Translations under genes and position numbers: made by a program
Notes under the pieces: generated by a model
What the model was told of the DNA's origin: nothing
Seen by the model: only the letters and a program-made list of their open reading frames with translations
Database searches by the model: none
Assembly (NCBI GenBank): GCA_038223055.1
Contig: JBBRHF010000045.1
Coordinates: forward strand, 1 to 24,989
From: JBBRHF01 sp038223055
Lineage (GTDB): Bacteria; Actinomycetota; Actinomycetes; JACCUZ01
Direction: 5' to 3'
Length of the DNA: 24,989 nucleotides
In this document: piece by piece, positions 13,101 to 20,722 of the stretch
Position numbering within the stretch: the stretch's first letter is position 1
Layout: each line of letters starts with the position of its first letter

Positions 13101-13764
13101 GGTCCAGCCGGTCCCGGTCCAGCCGGTCCCGGTCACCCCACCCGTCGCGACGCCCGCCGTGCCCACCCCTGTGGTCGCCCCGGTCCTGCCGCCGGCCCTG
13201 GCGCCCGCCCCGCCGGTCGCCATCGCCGCCGCCCAGGCGCCAACCCTGGTCGCGCCCACCTCGGCCGTGGCCCAGGGAAAGCGCACCCTCGTCACCGGGA
13301 CCGCCCCCGCCGGGAGCACGGTCAGGCTGCTCGCCCGGGGCCTGCCCGGCACCGCCGTCCGCACCCTCGCCACGACGATCGCCGGCCCCGACCGCCGGTT
13401 CGCGTTCGCGGTGACCCTGCGCACCAACGCGACGCTGTCCGTCCAGGTGGGCGGCGGCGCGGCCACCGCACCGGTCGTCGTGAAGGTCGCGCCCACCGTG
13501 TCACTCCGCGCTGTCCGCGCCGCGCCGGGGACCGTGCGGTTCACCGGGACGGTGTCGCCGGCCCGAGCCGGAGTTGTGGTGTCGGTCTACCGGCGCACCG
13601 CAGCCGGTGACCGCCTGGTCGCCACGACCCGGTCCCGGGCCAAGGGCATCTACCAGGTGACCGGTCGGGCGCCCGCCGGCCGGACGACGTTCGTCACCCG
13701 CACGACGGCAGACCGCATCAACGGCGCCGGCGCCTCGGTGCGGCGCTCCCTCACCGTCCGGTAG
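10150..13764 (+). CDS. Large secreted multidomain surface protein with IPT/TIG repeats
   Basis: The product has 1204 residues. Residues 1-32 are a signal peptide (FRVRRY, hydrophobic AALSAAAAVALS..., cleavage after AQA). Residues ~33-620 are a large Cys-containing domain of conserved look that I do not recognise (TDGYYRLNGN, DSRRFAPVLVGDSLTASGNF, FLSAHTTKISVALE). Residues ~628-725 are a cadherin/Big-type domain (VAPIAKGDVVTA, VLANDVQVDN, SYTPNSGYAGPDSFSYTVKD). Three IPT/TIG beta-sandwiches follow at ~730-812, 815-893 and 895-977, each with the G.PGT.V.ITGT pattern. A Pro/Val linker (~980-1035; PVPVQPVPVQP) and two Ig-like segments (~1035-1204) end it. No LPXTG or membrane anchor is seen, so it is released or held non-covalently. 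I start at TTG 10150, 3 nt after GGGGGG (10141-10146), because it gives a normal signal peptide; ATG 10084 is an alternative. An adhesin or matrix role is inferred from architecture. Confidence 0.8.
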   Translation: MFRVRRYAALSAAAAVALSTVAGLGLSAPAQAAPANPVMTNVAGPIDNLFLDNPADAWSGGEIVVGGQRITLPRNLLIDLPANRLALTEIFNQASADCVTAGESGLAAADTCSAPATGGFATITANRTRSGRVIAGDVLIEKGIDTTSGVVTFIDHTDGYYRLNGNLGDPNTGVMVRLNDPTSRHTVQQGVGCAATSASANCSPDPRFALDTDNYINVFSTGYPYCLPSTVPRAFVDTLNLKGDPNASITTQAAPDGSGDLLCPDTNRTPGSVSADSRRFAPVLVGDSLTASGNFDTVGGVRFLSAHTTKISVALETRSATAANQPDYMYIDEMFMDSPGFYRGRARDLFLGATTAADSDVAIWTIHRDTAGAAHEFPLGSVVGCDTAAGALQCRRVLGPHTFRLRHDVDFLAGAKATLNPCTQINADPRFTGLGICPGGGTVDEMFAMMSPLPREVQARTGIEMADQARAPQDRVLKTIDIQGAVATHGQYLFPMGIGLGGIETPNFAEIDINLLNNPTSFAGLPWTLDRRLSPTGCGPTGCENTAQPLDPYPFEGFDPRTPGALTPSGTYFDPNYTASALTNERDRMLSYVDPILANFNGDQTVLAWPPVDPVAQAVQPTPPLNGTNVAPIAKGDVVTAAQGATTNIDVLANDVQVDNAIDPATVAVGTQPVNGTATVNPSGVVSYTPNSGYAGPDSFSYTVKDVTVPGLTSNAATVDLTVAPPAGPLPTLTSFAPATGIVGASITLTGTSLDTVTGVTFAGGATQPILTNRTATTLVAAVPPGAVSGTVGVTSPGNAVVPSATAFTVLASVPTIAGFTPTGGPPGTPVVITGTLLTGATSVSFGGVAQTALTVVSPTQITTTVPVGAASGAITVSTPGGTSVPIAAVFTVATVHAITALTPSSGVPGTLVAIDGTGLTGLKPGDVTFANVPAEFSEVSAARVLAVVPAGAVTGKVRIRAGGNLAISPGTFTVNAVAAVPVPVQPVPVQPVPVTPPVATPAVPTPVVAPVLPPALAPAPPVAIAAAQAPTLVAPTSAVAQGKRTLVTGTAPAGSTVRLLARGLPGTAVRTLATTIAGPDRRFAFAVTLRTNATLSVQVGGGAATAPVVVKVAPTVSLRAVRAAPGTVRFTGTVSPARAGVVVSVYRRTAAGDRLVATTRSRAKGIYQVTGRAPAGRTTFVTRTTADRINGAGASVRRSLTVR

Positions 13765-13773
13765 CGACCCCAG

Positions 13774-13812
13774 CCGAACCCGGCCCCATCCTCCGGGATG
13801 GGGCTGCGTTCG
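13774..13812 (+). terminator. Hairpin terminator after the secreted-protein gene
   Basis: An inner stem GCCCCATC (13783-13790) / GATGGGGC (13797-13804) has a 6-nt loop. It is extended by CCGAAC (13774-13779) / GTTCGG (13807-13812) across a small internal loop, 10 bp after the stop codon. There is no T-run. Confidence 0.65.
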
Positions 13813-13949
13813 GGCAGCGGCCTCAGGGTACGAGCGCTGGAGATCTGGGGGGCTAGCGGCTGGTCGGGATCCGCGCTCCCAGCGAGACCATCACAGCCGG
13901 GTGGCCGCGGCGACGGTGAGGCGCGCCCGAGGGCTGGGAGGATGGGCGG

Positions 13950-14576
13950 GTGACCCGATCCGAGAGCCCGGCCGCCGCCTGGCGCGCCCTGCGCAAGGGC
14001 AACGACCGATTCGTCCAGGGACGCCGCGAACACCCGCACCAGGACGCCGACCGCCGCGCCGAGCTGGAAGCGGGTCAGCGACCGTTCGCGTTGGTGTTCG
14101 GCTGCTCCGACTCCCGCGTCGCCGCCGAGATCATCTTCGACCGCGGCCTGGGGGACCTGTACGTGGTCCGCACGGCCGGCCACGTCGTCGACACCGGGGT
14201 GCTCGGGTCGATCGAGTTCGGCGTCGACGTATTCGAGATCCCGCTGGTGGTCGTGATGGGCCACGACGGGTGCGGAGCGGTCGTGGCGACCCTGGCGGCG
14301 CACGCTTCGGGCCAGATGCCGGGGGGCTTCGTGCGCGATGTCGTCGAGCGGGTGCTGCCGAGCGTGCTGACCTCCCGCCCGGGCGGGTCCGATGACCTCG
14401 CCACGGTGATCGAGGAGCACACCCGGCACACAGCGCGACTGTTGGTCGAGCGATCGGCCGTCCTGGCCAAGAAGGTCGAGCAGGGCAGCTGCGCGGCGGT
14501 AGGCCTGAACTACACGCTGGCGCAGGGAAACACGCGGCTGCTCGAGGTCATCGGCGACGTGGGCGAGCCGGGCTGA
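13950..14576 (+). CDS. Beta-class carbonic anhydrase
   Basis: The product has 208 residues, the usual beta-CA length. It catalyses CO2 + H2O to bicarbonate + H+ in the cytoplasm with a zinc ion. The zinc ligands are visible: C52 in GCSDSRV, H105 and C108 in MGHDGCGAV. The Asp54-Arg56 dyad that tunes the zinc-bound water is present, as is VVRTAGHVVD. GTG 13950 is preceded by GGGAGGA (13936-13942) at 7 nt. It is a single-gene unit ending 4 bp from the stop of the convergent GGDEF-EAL gene, so the two transcripts probably overlap at their 3' ends. It would supply bicarbonate for carboxylases. Confidence 0.93.
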   Translation: MTRSESPAAAWRALRKGNDRFVQGRREHPHQDADRRAELEAGQRPFALVFGCSDSRVAAEIIFDRGLGDLYVVRTAGHVVDTGVLGSIEFGVDVFEIPLVVVMGHDGCGAVVATLAAHASGQMPGGFVRDVVERVLPSVLTSRPGGSDDLATVIEEHTRHTARLLVERSAVLAKKVEQGSCAAVGLNYTLAQGNTRLLEVIGDVGEPG

Positions 14577-14580
14577 CGCC

Positions 14581-16458
14581 TCACCCCCCGGGCCGCTGCG
14601 CCCCCACGGTCACCGCCGGCAGGTGCAGCGGACCCGGCCCCGCCCGGCCGAGCTGGGCGCGCAGATCGTCGGCACTCATGGGCTTGGCATAGAGGTAGCC
14701 CTGGGCCGACTCGCACCCCATCGCGATGACCTCGGCCCGCTGGCACTCGGTCTCGACTCCCTCCGCGATCACCGTCAGACCGAGGACATGGGCCAGGTTG
14801 GTGACGGCCGCGACGATCGCCTCGCCGCGCGGGGCCTGCCCGATGTCGCCGATGAAACCCTGGTCGATCTTGACGATATCGATCGGCAACCGGCGTAGGT
14901 AGCTCAACGAGGAGTAGCCCGTGCCGAAGTCGTCCAGGGCGAGCCTGATCCCGAGCGCGCGCAGGTCGGTCAGCACCGCCATAGCGCGCTCGCTGTCGTC
15001 GATGAAGATGCTCTCGGTCATCTCCAGCACGAGGTTGGCCGGGTCCATGCCAGTCCGCGCCAGGACCCTGGAGACGGTCGTGGCGAAGTCCCGGCTCATC
15101 AGCTGCACGGTGGAGACGTTCACTGCCAGGTCCAGCGGCGAGCCGGGGTTCTCAGGCAGCCAGGACACCACATCGCGGCAGCTGCGTTCCAGCACCCACG
15201 CGCCCAGCTCGGCGATCAGCCCGATCTGCTCGGCCAGCTGAACCATCGTCAGGGCGGGGACGGGACCGCGCTGGGGGTGCATCCAGCGCAGCAACGCCTC
15301 GACCCCCGTGACGAGCCCGTCGGCGCTCCGCACGATGGGTTGGTAGGCGACCTCCAGGTGCCCCTCGGACAGGGCGGAGCGCAGGTCGCGCTCGAGAGCG
15401 CTGAAGTCGGTGGACTTCAGCGCCTCGCGCAGGTCGATGACCTGGTGGCCCGCACCGCCCTTGCGCTTGGTCTGGTACATCGCGACGTCGGCCTCGATCA
15501 TGAGGTCGTCCGAGATCTCCTCACCCGGGCCGGAGAAGGCCATGCCGATGCTGGCGGTCACCCGCAGCTCGGTCGTGGCCAGCACGAACGGCGCTGCGAA
15601 CGCCTGCCCGATGCGGTCTGCCAGGACCTCGGCGTCGCCCGCATCACTGAGGTCCTCGCACAAGAAAACGAACTCGTCCCCGGCAACCCGTGCCAGCGTG
15701 TCACCCGGGCGGACCAGACCCGCGAGCCGCTGGGACACGGCGAGCAGCAACTGATCGCCGACGTGATGGCCGTGCCTGTCGTTCACTGCCTTGAACCGGT
15801 CAAGGTCGAGGAACAGGATGGCGGCCTTGGAGTGCGAGCGCCGGGCGCGAGCCGCCGCGTGCTCGATCCGCTGCTCGAGCAGCACCCTGTTCGGCAGCCC
15901 GGTCAGAGCGTCGTGCAAGGCGATGTGGCGGAACCGGTCGGCGGTGCTGCGCGCCTCCGCGCGGGCCTGGGCGTTGAGCAGGTAGGCCGCGGCGACATCC
16001 GCCAGGGTCTGCGCCGCGTCCATGGCGTGCGCGGCCATCGCTCCGGGGACGTCGCGGTAGAGATCCAGCGCGCCGAACCGGCCGTCCCCGTGACGCAGCG
16101 GAAAGGTGAACACCGCGGCCAGCCCCGCTGCCACGGCCGCGGGTCCGAACCGCGGGAAGCGCTCGTCGGCGCGCAGGTCGGGGACCGCGACGGGCTGCCC
16201 GGAATTGTAGGCCAGCGTGCACGGCCCCTCGTCCAGCGCCGACTGGAGCTCCTCGAAACGCCGCGCATCGCCGTCCGAGGCGGCGACGTAGTGCGGTGCA
16301 ACGTCTTCGGAGATCAGCGTCACCCCGGCCGCCGTGATCGGCAGGACGGTCACGATCCGCTGGACGAGGTGATCCAGGATCGACTGGATCGGGAAATCGG
16401 TGGCCAGCCGCCAGGCGAACTCGCTGAGCACGGCCGACAGCTTGTCTTCTTGGACCAC
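14581..16458 (-). CDS. GAF-GGDEF-EAL cyclic-di-GMP signalling protein
   Basis: The product has 625 residues. Residues ~20-165 form a GAF sensor (DEGPCTLAYNSGQPVAVPDL, FPLRHGDGRFGALDLY). Residues ~175-340 form a GGDEF domain with DALTGLPNR, DLDRFKAVND, the inhibitory I-site R250-P-G-D253 and the signature as A-G-D-E-F (259-263). The Ala in position one is tolerated in some active cyclases. Residues ~355-605 form an EAL phosphodiesterase with E387-A-L, N447, E482, D509-D510, K530, E566 and Q586, all the metal and catalytic positions. It can therefore probably both make and break c-di-GMP under control of the GAF ligand. No membrane span is present, so it is cytoplasmic. GTG 16458 has GGAGGAG 4 nt upstream. 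Longer frames to 16761 lack a start with SD. Confidence 0.92.
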   Translation of the reverse strand: MVQEDKLSAVLSEFAWRLATDFPIQSILDHLVQRIVTVLPITAAGVTLISEDVAPHYVAASDGDARRFEELQSALDEGPCTLAYNSGQPVAVPDLRADERFPRFGPAAVAAGLAAVFTFPLRHGDGRFGALDLYRDVPGAMAAHAMDAAQTLADVAAAYLLNAQARAEARSTADRFRHIALHDALTGLPNRVLLEQRIEHAAARARRSHSKAAILFLDLDRFKAVNDRHGHHVGDQLLLAVSQRLAGLVRPGDTLARVAGDEFVFLCEDLSDAGDAEVLADRIGQAFAAPFVLATTELRVTASIGMAFSGPGEEISDDLMIEADVAMYQTKRKGGAGHQVIDLREALKSTDFSALERDLRSALSEGHLEVAYQPIVRSADGLVTGVEALLRWMHPQRGPVPALTMVQLAEQIGLIAELGAWVLERSCRDVVSWLPENPGSPLDLAVNVSTVQLMSRDFATTVSRVLARTGMDPANLVLEMTESIFIDDSERAMAVLTDLRALGIRLALDDFGTGYSSLSYLRRLPIDIVKIDQGFIGDIGQAPRGEAIVAAVTNLAHVLGLTVIAEGVETECQRAEVIAMGCESAQGYLYAKPMSADDLRAQLGRAGPGPLHLPAVTVGAQRPGG

Positions 16459-16796
16459 AGCACTCCTCCACGCGCCGAACGAGGCTCTGCGCCTGCTCCG
16501 GGCAGACGTGAACACAGACACCGAGGTGACCCAAAGTATCGCATCGGTGACAGGAGGAAAACCGAGCGCGCCGGACGCCCGGAGACCGGCCCCGCGGCTG
16601 GCCGGAGCCCTGTTGCCGCTGCTCGTGGTCGCCGCCGTGGTGCTCACCGCGAACCACTCCATCGTCGACGCCGTGGGCGGCACGCTGCTGGTGCGGGTCA
16701 GCCGCCACGTCGTACGCCGGGTGGAGCGACCACCCGCCAGCGCCGCACCACGACCCGCCATCCACCTGCCGGGCCAGCGTCGTGCCGGCAGCCGCG
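16459..16796. other. Intergenic gap between the GGDEF-EAL gene and pta
   Basis: The minus-strand gene to its left starts with GGAGGAG (16463-16469 region) and must be promoted from here. The plus strand carries the PAP2-like fragment listed separately. No other gene is supported. Confidence 0.4.
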
Positions 16797-16810
16797 CTAG
16801 TCGCGGCTAG
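16547..16810 (+). pseudogene. PAP2-like phosphatase C-terminal fragment (possible small membrane protein)
   Basis: The plus-strand frame from GTG 16547 gives 87 residues with one hydrophobic segment and VVAAVVLTANHSIVDAVGG, which contains the H-x-x-x-D of the PAP2 C3 motif and the following Gly. The rest is Arg/Pro-rich and the C1 and C2 motifs are missing. No Shine-Dalgarno precedes it, and its 3' end overlaps the pta stop on the other strand by 14 bp. It is best read as a remnant of a membrane phosphatase cut off by rearrangement. A chance ORF is the alternative. Confidence 0.35.
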
Positions 16811-18866
16811 CCTGCGACTGGATGGCGGTCAACGCAATCGTGTAGACGATGTCCTCGACCAGGGCGCCACGGCTGAGATCGTTCACCGGCTTGGCCAACC
16901 CTTGCAGCATCGGCCCGATGCTCACGACATCCGCGCTGCGTTGCACCGCCTTGTACGTCGTGTTGCCGGTGTTGAGGTCGGGGAAGACAAACACCGTGGC
17001 GCGGCCGGCGACCTCGCTGCCCGGCCGCTTGCTCAGGCCTACCGAGGTGACCGCCGCGGCGTCGTACTGCAGCGGCCCGTCGATGGCGAACTCCGGGCCT
17101 CGCTCGCAGGCCAGCCGGGTCGCTTCGGTCACCTTGTCAACATCGACCCCGGTGCCGGAGGACCCGGTGCTGAAGCTGATCATCGCCACCCGGGGCTCGA
17201 TGCCGAGAGCGGCCGCGCTCGCGGCGCTCTGCAGGGCGATGTCGGCGAGGTCGCTGGCACTGGGATCGGGGTTGATCGCGCAGTCACCGTAGACGACGAC
17301 CTCGTCGGGCAGGCACATGAAGAAGACCGAGGACACCAGTCGCGCCCCCTTGGCGACGCGGATCAGCTCGAGCGCCGGGCGCACCGTCGCGGCCGTCGTG
17401 TGCACCGCACCCGACACGAGCCCGTCGACCTCGCCACCCTCGAGCATCATGGTGCCGACGGTGACGGCGTCGGTGAGCCGCTCCTCGGCCATCGCGACGG
17501 TCAAACCCTTGTGCGCCCGCAACGCCGCCAGCCGCTCGACGTAGCGGCCGCTGATGCTTGAGGGGGCGATCACCTCGACGCCATCGGGCAGGGTGATCGC
17601 GAGGGAGCGAAGCGTCGCCGCGATCTCCTCCGGCTCGGCCAGGAGCAGGCACCGCGCGATGCCGCGCGCGGCGCAGACGACCGCCGCCTGGACCGTGCGC
17701 GGCTCGGCGCCTTCGGGCAGCACGATCCGGGCATCGGCGGCGCGGGCCATCTCCACGAGGTGATGCCGGAACGCGGCCGGGGTCAGCCGGCGCGCGCGCC
17801 CGGGCTCGGGCAGGGCCTGCAGCCAGGCCGGATCCAGCGCGTCGGCGAACGTGTCCGCCACGTCCCGGGCGCGATCGGAGTCATCGACGGGCAGCTCCGG
17901 GTTCAGATTGTGCAGGCGCACAGCGGTCGGATAGGTCAGCTCGTCGACGATGTGGATGGGCAGGCCGGTCGCGGCGGCCGCCGCCGTCAGCCGGGTCACC
18001 TCGGGGTGCGGCTCGACGCCCGCGGTGAGCAGCAGTCCCGCGAGCCGCATCCCGTTGAGCGCAGCCAGGCAGGCGGCCATGACCACGTCGTGCCGGTCCC
18101 CCGGAACGAGCAGCAGCTGGCCGTCGCGCAGCACCGGCAGCAGCCCGGGCACCGCCTGCGCGCACACGACCACCCCGGCCACCCGGCGGGAGTCATCCCC
18201 GGCCACCAGCGTGCGCGCGCCGAGCTCACGGACCACATCGGTGACCCGCGGCCAGGTGAGGTCAACCCGGAACGGCACGGCACCGGCGAGCACGATGCCG
18301 TGGTGCTTCAGGGAGGCCGCGAGCTGCGCGACCCGGGACGGGGAGACGTCAGAGAGGCGGTTGACCACACATCCCGCGACGTTGAGCCGCTCCCCCGATC
18401 GGTAGGCGGACGCGGCGATGGCGACGGCATCGACGAGGTGGTCGTCGGGGTCGCCCCGGGAGTCCGCCACCAGCAGGACGTCCGCGTCGAGCTCCCGGGC
18501 CATGGCGACGTTCAACCGCGCCGACCACACGTGCTCCGGCAGCGGCACCAGTCCTTCCACGACGACGACGTCGTAGCCCGACAGAGACTCGATGACCCCG
18601 ACGACCTCCTCCATCAGGTCGGCCATCCGACCCTGTCCCAGCAGCTCCTCGGCGTGCTGCACCGCGATGCATGCCGGCGGCTCCAGCCGGCTGGTCAACC
18701 CGACCAGAAGCGCCGAGTGGTCGACCCCGTCTCCGCGCGGCTGCGCGATCGGCTTGGCGAAGCCCACGCTGACACCCGCACGGTCCAGCGCCGCGACGAG
18801 CCCCAGGCTGGTCGAGGTCAAGCCGACCCGATGGCCGGTAGGAGCCACCAGCAGCGTGCGGGTCAT
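16797..18866 (-). CDS. pta: Phosphate acetyltransferase, long form
   Basis: The product has 689 residues, close to the ~700 of the long Pta type. It interconverts acetyl-CoA + phosphate with acetyl phosphate + CoA in the cytoplasm. Residues 1-~210 are a BioD-like P-loop domain (LLVAPTGHRVGLTSTSLGL at the start), ~215-330 a DRTGG domain, and ~365-685 the catalytic PTA domain. The PTA domain includes ARIVLPEGAEPRT, DGLVSGAVHTTAATVRPAL, GDCAINPDPSA, ISFSTGSSG and VFVFPDLNTGN. ATG 18866 follows GGAAGG at 6 nt. Acetate kinase (ackA), the usual neighbour, is not in the window; downstream on the same strand is the c-di-GMP gene, so acetyl-phosphate and c-di-GMP signalling lie side by side, perhaps by chance. 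Intact. Confidence 0.95.
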   Translation of the reverse strand: MTRTLLVAPTGHRVGLTSTSLGLVAALDRAGVSVGFAKPIAQPRGDGVDHSALLVGLTSRLEPPACIAVQHAEELLGQGRMADLMEEVVGVIESLSGYDVVVVEGLVPLPEHVWSARLNVAMARELDADVLLVADSRGDPDDHLVDAVAIAASAYRSGERLNVAGCVVNRLSDVSPSRVAQLAASLKHHGIVLAGAVPFRVDLTWPRVTDVVRELGARTLVAGDDSRRVAGVVVCAQAVPGLLPVLRDGQLLLVPGDRHDVVMAACLAALNGMRLAGLLLTAGVEPHPEVTRLTAAAAATGLPIHIVDELTYPTAVRLHNLNPELPVDDSDRARDVADTFADALDPAWLQALPEPGRARRLTPAAFRHHLVEMARAADARIVLPEGAEPRTVQAAVVCAARGIARCLLLAEPEEIAATLRSLAITLPDGVEVIAPSSISGRYVERLAALRAHKGLTVAMAEERLTDAVTVGTMMLEGGEVDGLVSGAVHTTAATVRPALELIRVAKGARLVSSVFFMCLPDEVVVYGDCAINPDPSASDLADIALQSAASAAALGIEPRVAMISFSTGSSGTGVDVDKVTEATRLACERGPEFAIDGPLQYDAAAVTSVGLSKRPGSEVAGRATVFVFPDLNTGNTTYKAVQRSADVVSIGPMLQGLAKPVNDLSRGALVEDIVYTIALTAIQSQASRD

Positions 18867-18913
18867 CGGCGACCTTCCTGTGGGCCGGTCGCTTGGACGC
18901 CGGCGGCTAGGTC

Positions 18914-18942
18914 ACTATCGCCGGGCAGCGCGGCATCAGCAA
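18914..18942 (-). promoter_or_regulatory. Candidate sigma-70-type promoter of pta
   Basis: On the minus strand TTGCTG (18942-18937) and GATAGT (18919-18914) are separated by exactly 17 nt. They match 3/6 and 4/6 of the -35 and -10 consensus, with the -10 box 47 nt before the pta ATG. Moderate fit in a GC-rich background. Confidence 0.35.
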
Positions 18943-19030
18943 ACACAGCGGTTACAGGTCGTAGGACACTTCGCCACCGGCGCACCGCTCGACCGTTCCC
19001 GGATGATCACAATCCGGCGGCGCACATCCG

Positions 19031-19156
19031 TTGCTGGCAGGCTTTACCGGGGAGCGACATGCCCTCGCCGCCGGCGCGATCGGCTACGTCGACAGGACTT
19101 GCACCGACCCCGAGCTGCTCACCGTCGTCCGGGCCGGGGGGCCGCTCTGTCGATGA
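19031..19156 (+). pseudogene. Short response-regulator-like fragment
   Basis: The frame encodes 41 residues including GERHALAAGAIGYVDRTCTD and PELLTVVRAG, resembling alpha4-beta5-alpha5 of NarL-type receiver domains (A-A-G-A-x-G-Y-V-x-K is the usual form, with R for K here). A stop lies 9 codons upstream and no start or DNA-binding domain is present. A degraded remnant or a chance match. Confidence 0.25.
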
Positions 19157-19283
19157 TCGCGTGGACGATGTCCGCGCTTCTCTGCAGGCACCCGTCGGGC
19201 CCGATCGACCGGCGGCGCCAGGGTCCATGCCAGCCCGGGACGACCCCGCGTTGAGGAACACGTGTTCCACCCAGCCGGCCTGC

Positions 19284-20651
19284 CTACAGCAACGTCCCCA
19301 GCACGTCGGTGACCCGCCCGGCCTGGGTGGCCGGGTTGACGAACACCAGGCGCAACACCGGCTCGCCACGCCAGGTGGTCGGCAAGCACAGGATGACGCC
19401 GGCGCGGGCCATCCGCGTGGACCACTCGCGGTAGGCGTCCATGCCCCAACCGGGACGCCGGAACAACAGGACCGACAGGTGCGGTTCGCAGACGAGCTCC
19501 AGATGGGAGCAGGCCCGGATAGCCTCGGCGACGGTCCGAGCAGTGTCCAGGGTCTGCTCCACCGCCATGGTGTAGCGGACGGTGCCGTGCGTGGCCAGGC
19601 TGAACCAGAACGGCAGCCCGCGAGCCCGGCGGGACAGGTGGATGGCCAGGTCGGCGGGGTTCCACATGGTGTGATCGATCTGGTCGAGGTAGTTGGCACT
19701 CTGGGCGTGCGCGGCCCGGGCCAGAGCCGGGTCGCGATACAGCAGCGCGCAGCAGTCGTAGGGCGCGAAGAGCCACTTGTGCGGGTCGACGATGAAACTG
19801 TCGGCCCGTTCCACTCCCTCGAACAAACCCCGCACGCTCGGCGCGGCCAACCCGGCCCCGCCGTAGGCACCGTCGACGTGCATCCACACCCCGTGCGCGG
19901 CGCACGCGTCGGCGACTCCGGCCAGATCGTCCACGAGCCCGGCGTTGGTCGTCCCGGCCGACGCCACGACCGCGAACACGTCCGGATGGGCGCGCAGCAC
20001 CGGCTCGAGCCGTTCCCCGGTCAGCCGGCCGCGCTCGTCGCCGGGCACCTCGACCAGGGTGACGTCGAGGATCCGAGCGGCGGAGCGGACCGAGGAATGT
20101 GCCTCGCCCGTGCAGGCAAGCTGCCAGGCCCCCGCTGGTCGGGCGCCGCGCCGGGCCAGCGCGGTTTCCCGGGCGGCCGCGAGTGCGGACAGGTTGCCGA
20201 TCGTCCCACCGGACACGAAGCATCCGCCGGCTGTTCGGGGCCAGCCCAGCAGTCCGACCAACCAGGCCAATGCCTCGTTCTCCGCAAAGATCGCGCCGGC
20301 TCCGGTCTCCCACACTCCGCCGAACACGTTGGCGGCACTGGTGACGAAGTCGAACGCCACCGAAGCCCGGGTCGGCGCCGACGGAACGTAGGCCAGGTTC
20401 ATCGGGTCGTCCTGGGCGCGGGTGGCCGGCTCCAGCACGTCGAAGAACACCCGCAGCGCCGCCATCCCGCCGATGCCTTCAGGGGAGACCGTCGGCCCAG
20501 CGGCCCGGCGCAGCTCGGCAGCGGAACGGGCGGTCGACTTGGGGTCGGTCTCCCGCACGACCCGTCGAGCGGCCCAGTCCATCGCCTCGCGCACCACGCG
20601 ATATTCATCACCCCAGACCGCCACGCTGGGCACGCTGTCCTCGAGGCTCAC
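19284..20651 (-). CDS. Aromatic-L-amino-acid-decarboxylase-like PLP enzyme (group II)
   Basis: The product has 455 residues, in the 450-500 range of the family. The PLP-binding Lys is K292 in VDPHKWLFAPYDC, stacking His is H185 (GEAHSSV), and the pyridine-N Asp is D260 (HVDGAYGG). TGAGAIFAENEALAW and SGGTIGNLSALAAAR are also typical. Group II enzymes decarboxylate aromatic amino acids, glutamate or diaminobutyrate, or act as aldehyde synthases; the substrate cannot be read from the sequence. GTG 20651 has no strong SD. GTG 20633, 7 residues in, follows GAGGA and may be the true start. Cytoplasmic. It is followed on the same strand by pta after a 417-bp gap, so probably not one operon. Confidence 0.85.
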   Translation of the reverse strand: MSLEDSVPSVAVWGDEYRVVREAMDWAARRVVRETDPKSTARSAAELRRAAGPTVSPEGIGGMAALRVFFDVLEPATRAQDDPMNLAYVPSAPTRASVAFDFVTSAANVFGGVWETGAGAIFAENEALAWLVGLLGWPRTAGGCFVSGGTIGNLSALAAARETALARRGARPAGAWQLACTGEAHSSVRSAARILDVTLVEVPGDERGRLTGERLEPVLRAHPDVFAVVASAGTTNAGLVDDLAGVADACAAHGVWMHVDGAYGGAGLAAPSVRGLFEGVERADSFIVDPHKWLFAPYDCCALLYRDPALARAAHAQSANYLDQIDHTMWNPADLAIHLSRRARGLPFWFSLATHGTVRYTMAVEQTLDTARTVAEAIRACSHLELVCEPHLSVLLFRRPGWGMDAYREWSTRMARAGVILCLPTTWRGEPVLRLVFVNPATQAGRVTDVLGTLL

Positions 20652-20722
20652 TCGGTAAGGCTAACCGCGTTCGTCCGGCCCGCCGTGGCTGGCCGACCCC
20701 GCCCGCCCACTGGGGCCTGCGG

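Larger units (their letters stand above)
18867..19283. other. 417-bp gap upstream of pta
   Basis: It holds the putative pta promoter (18914-18942), and on the plus strand a short response-regulator-like fragment (19031-19156) listed separately. The remaining bases show open frames but no motif or ribosome binding site. Confidence 0.4.

Noticed and set aside
13087..13210. DNA tandem repeat (GTCCCGGTCCAGCCG) in the secreted-protein gene
   Set aside because: It encodes the PVPVQ proline-rich linker and is explained by the protein sequence.
15277..16800. 507-residue plus-strand ORF
   Set aside because: Antisense to the GGDEF-EAL gene, whose motifs are unambiguous.
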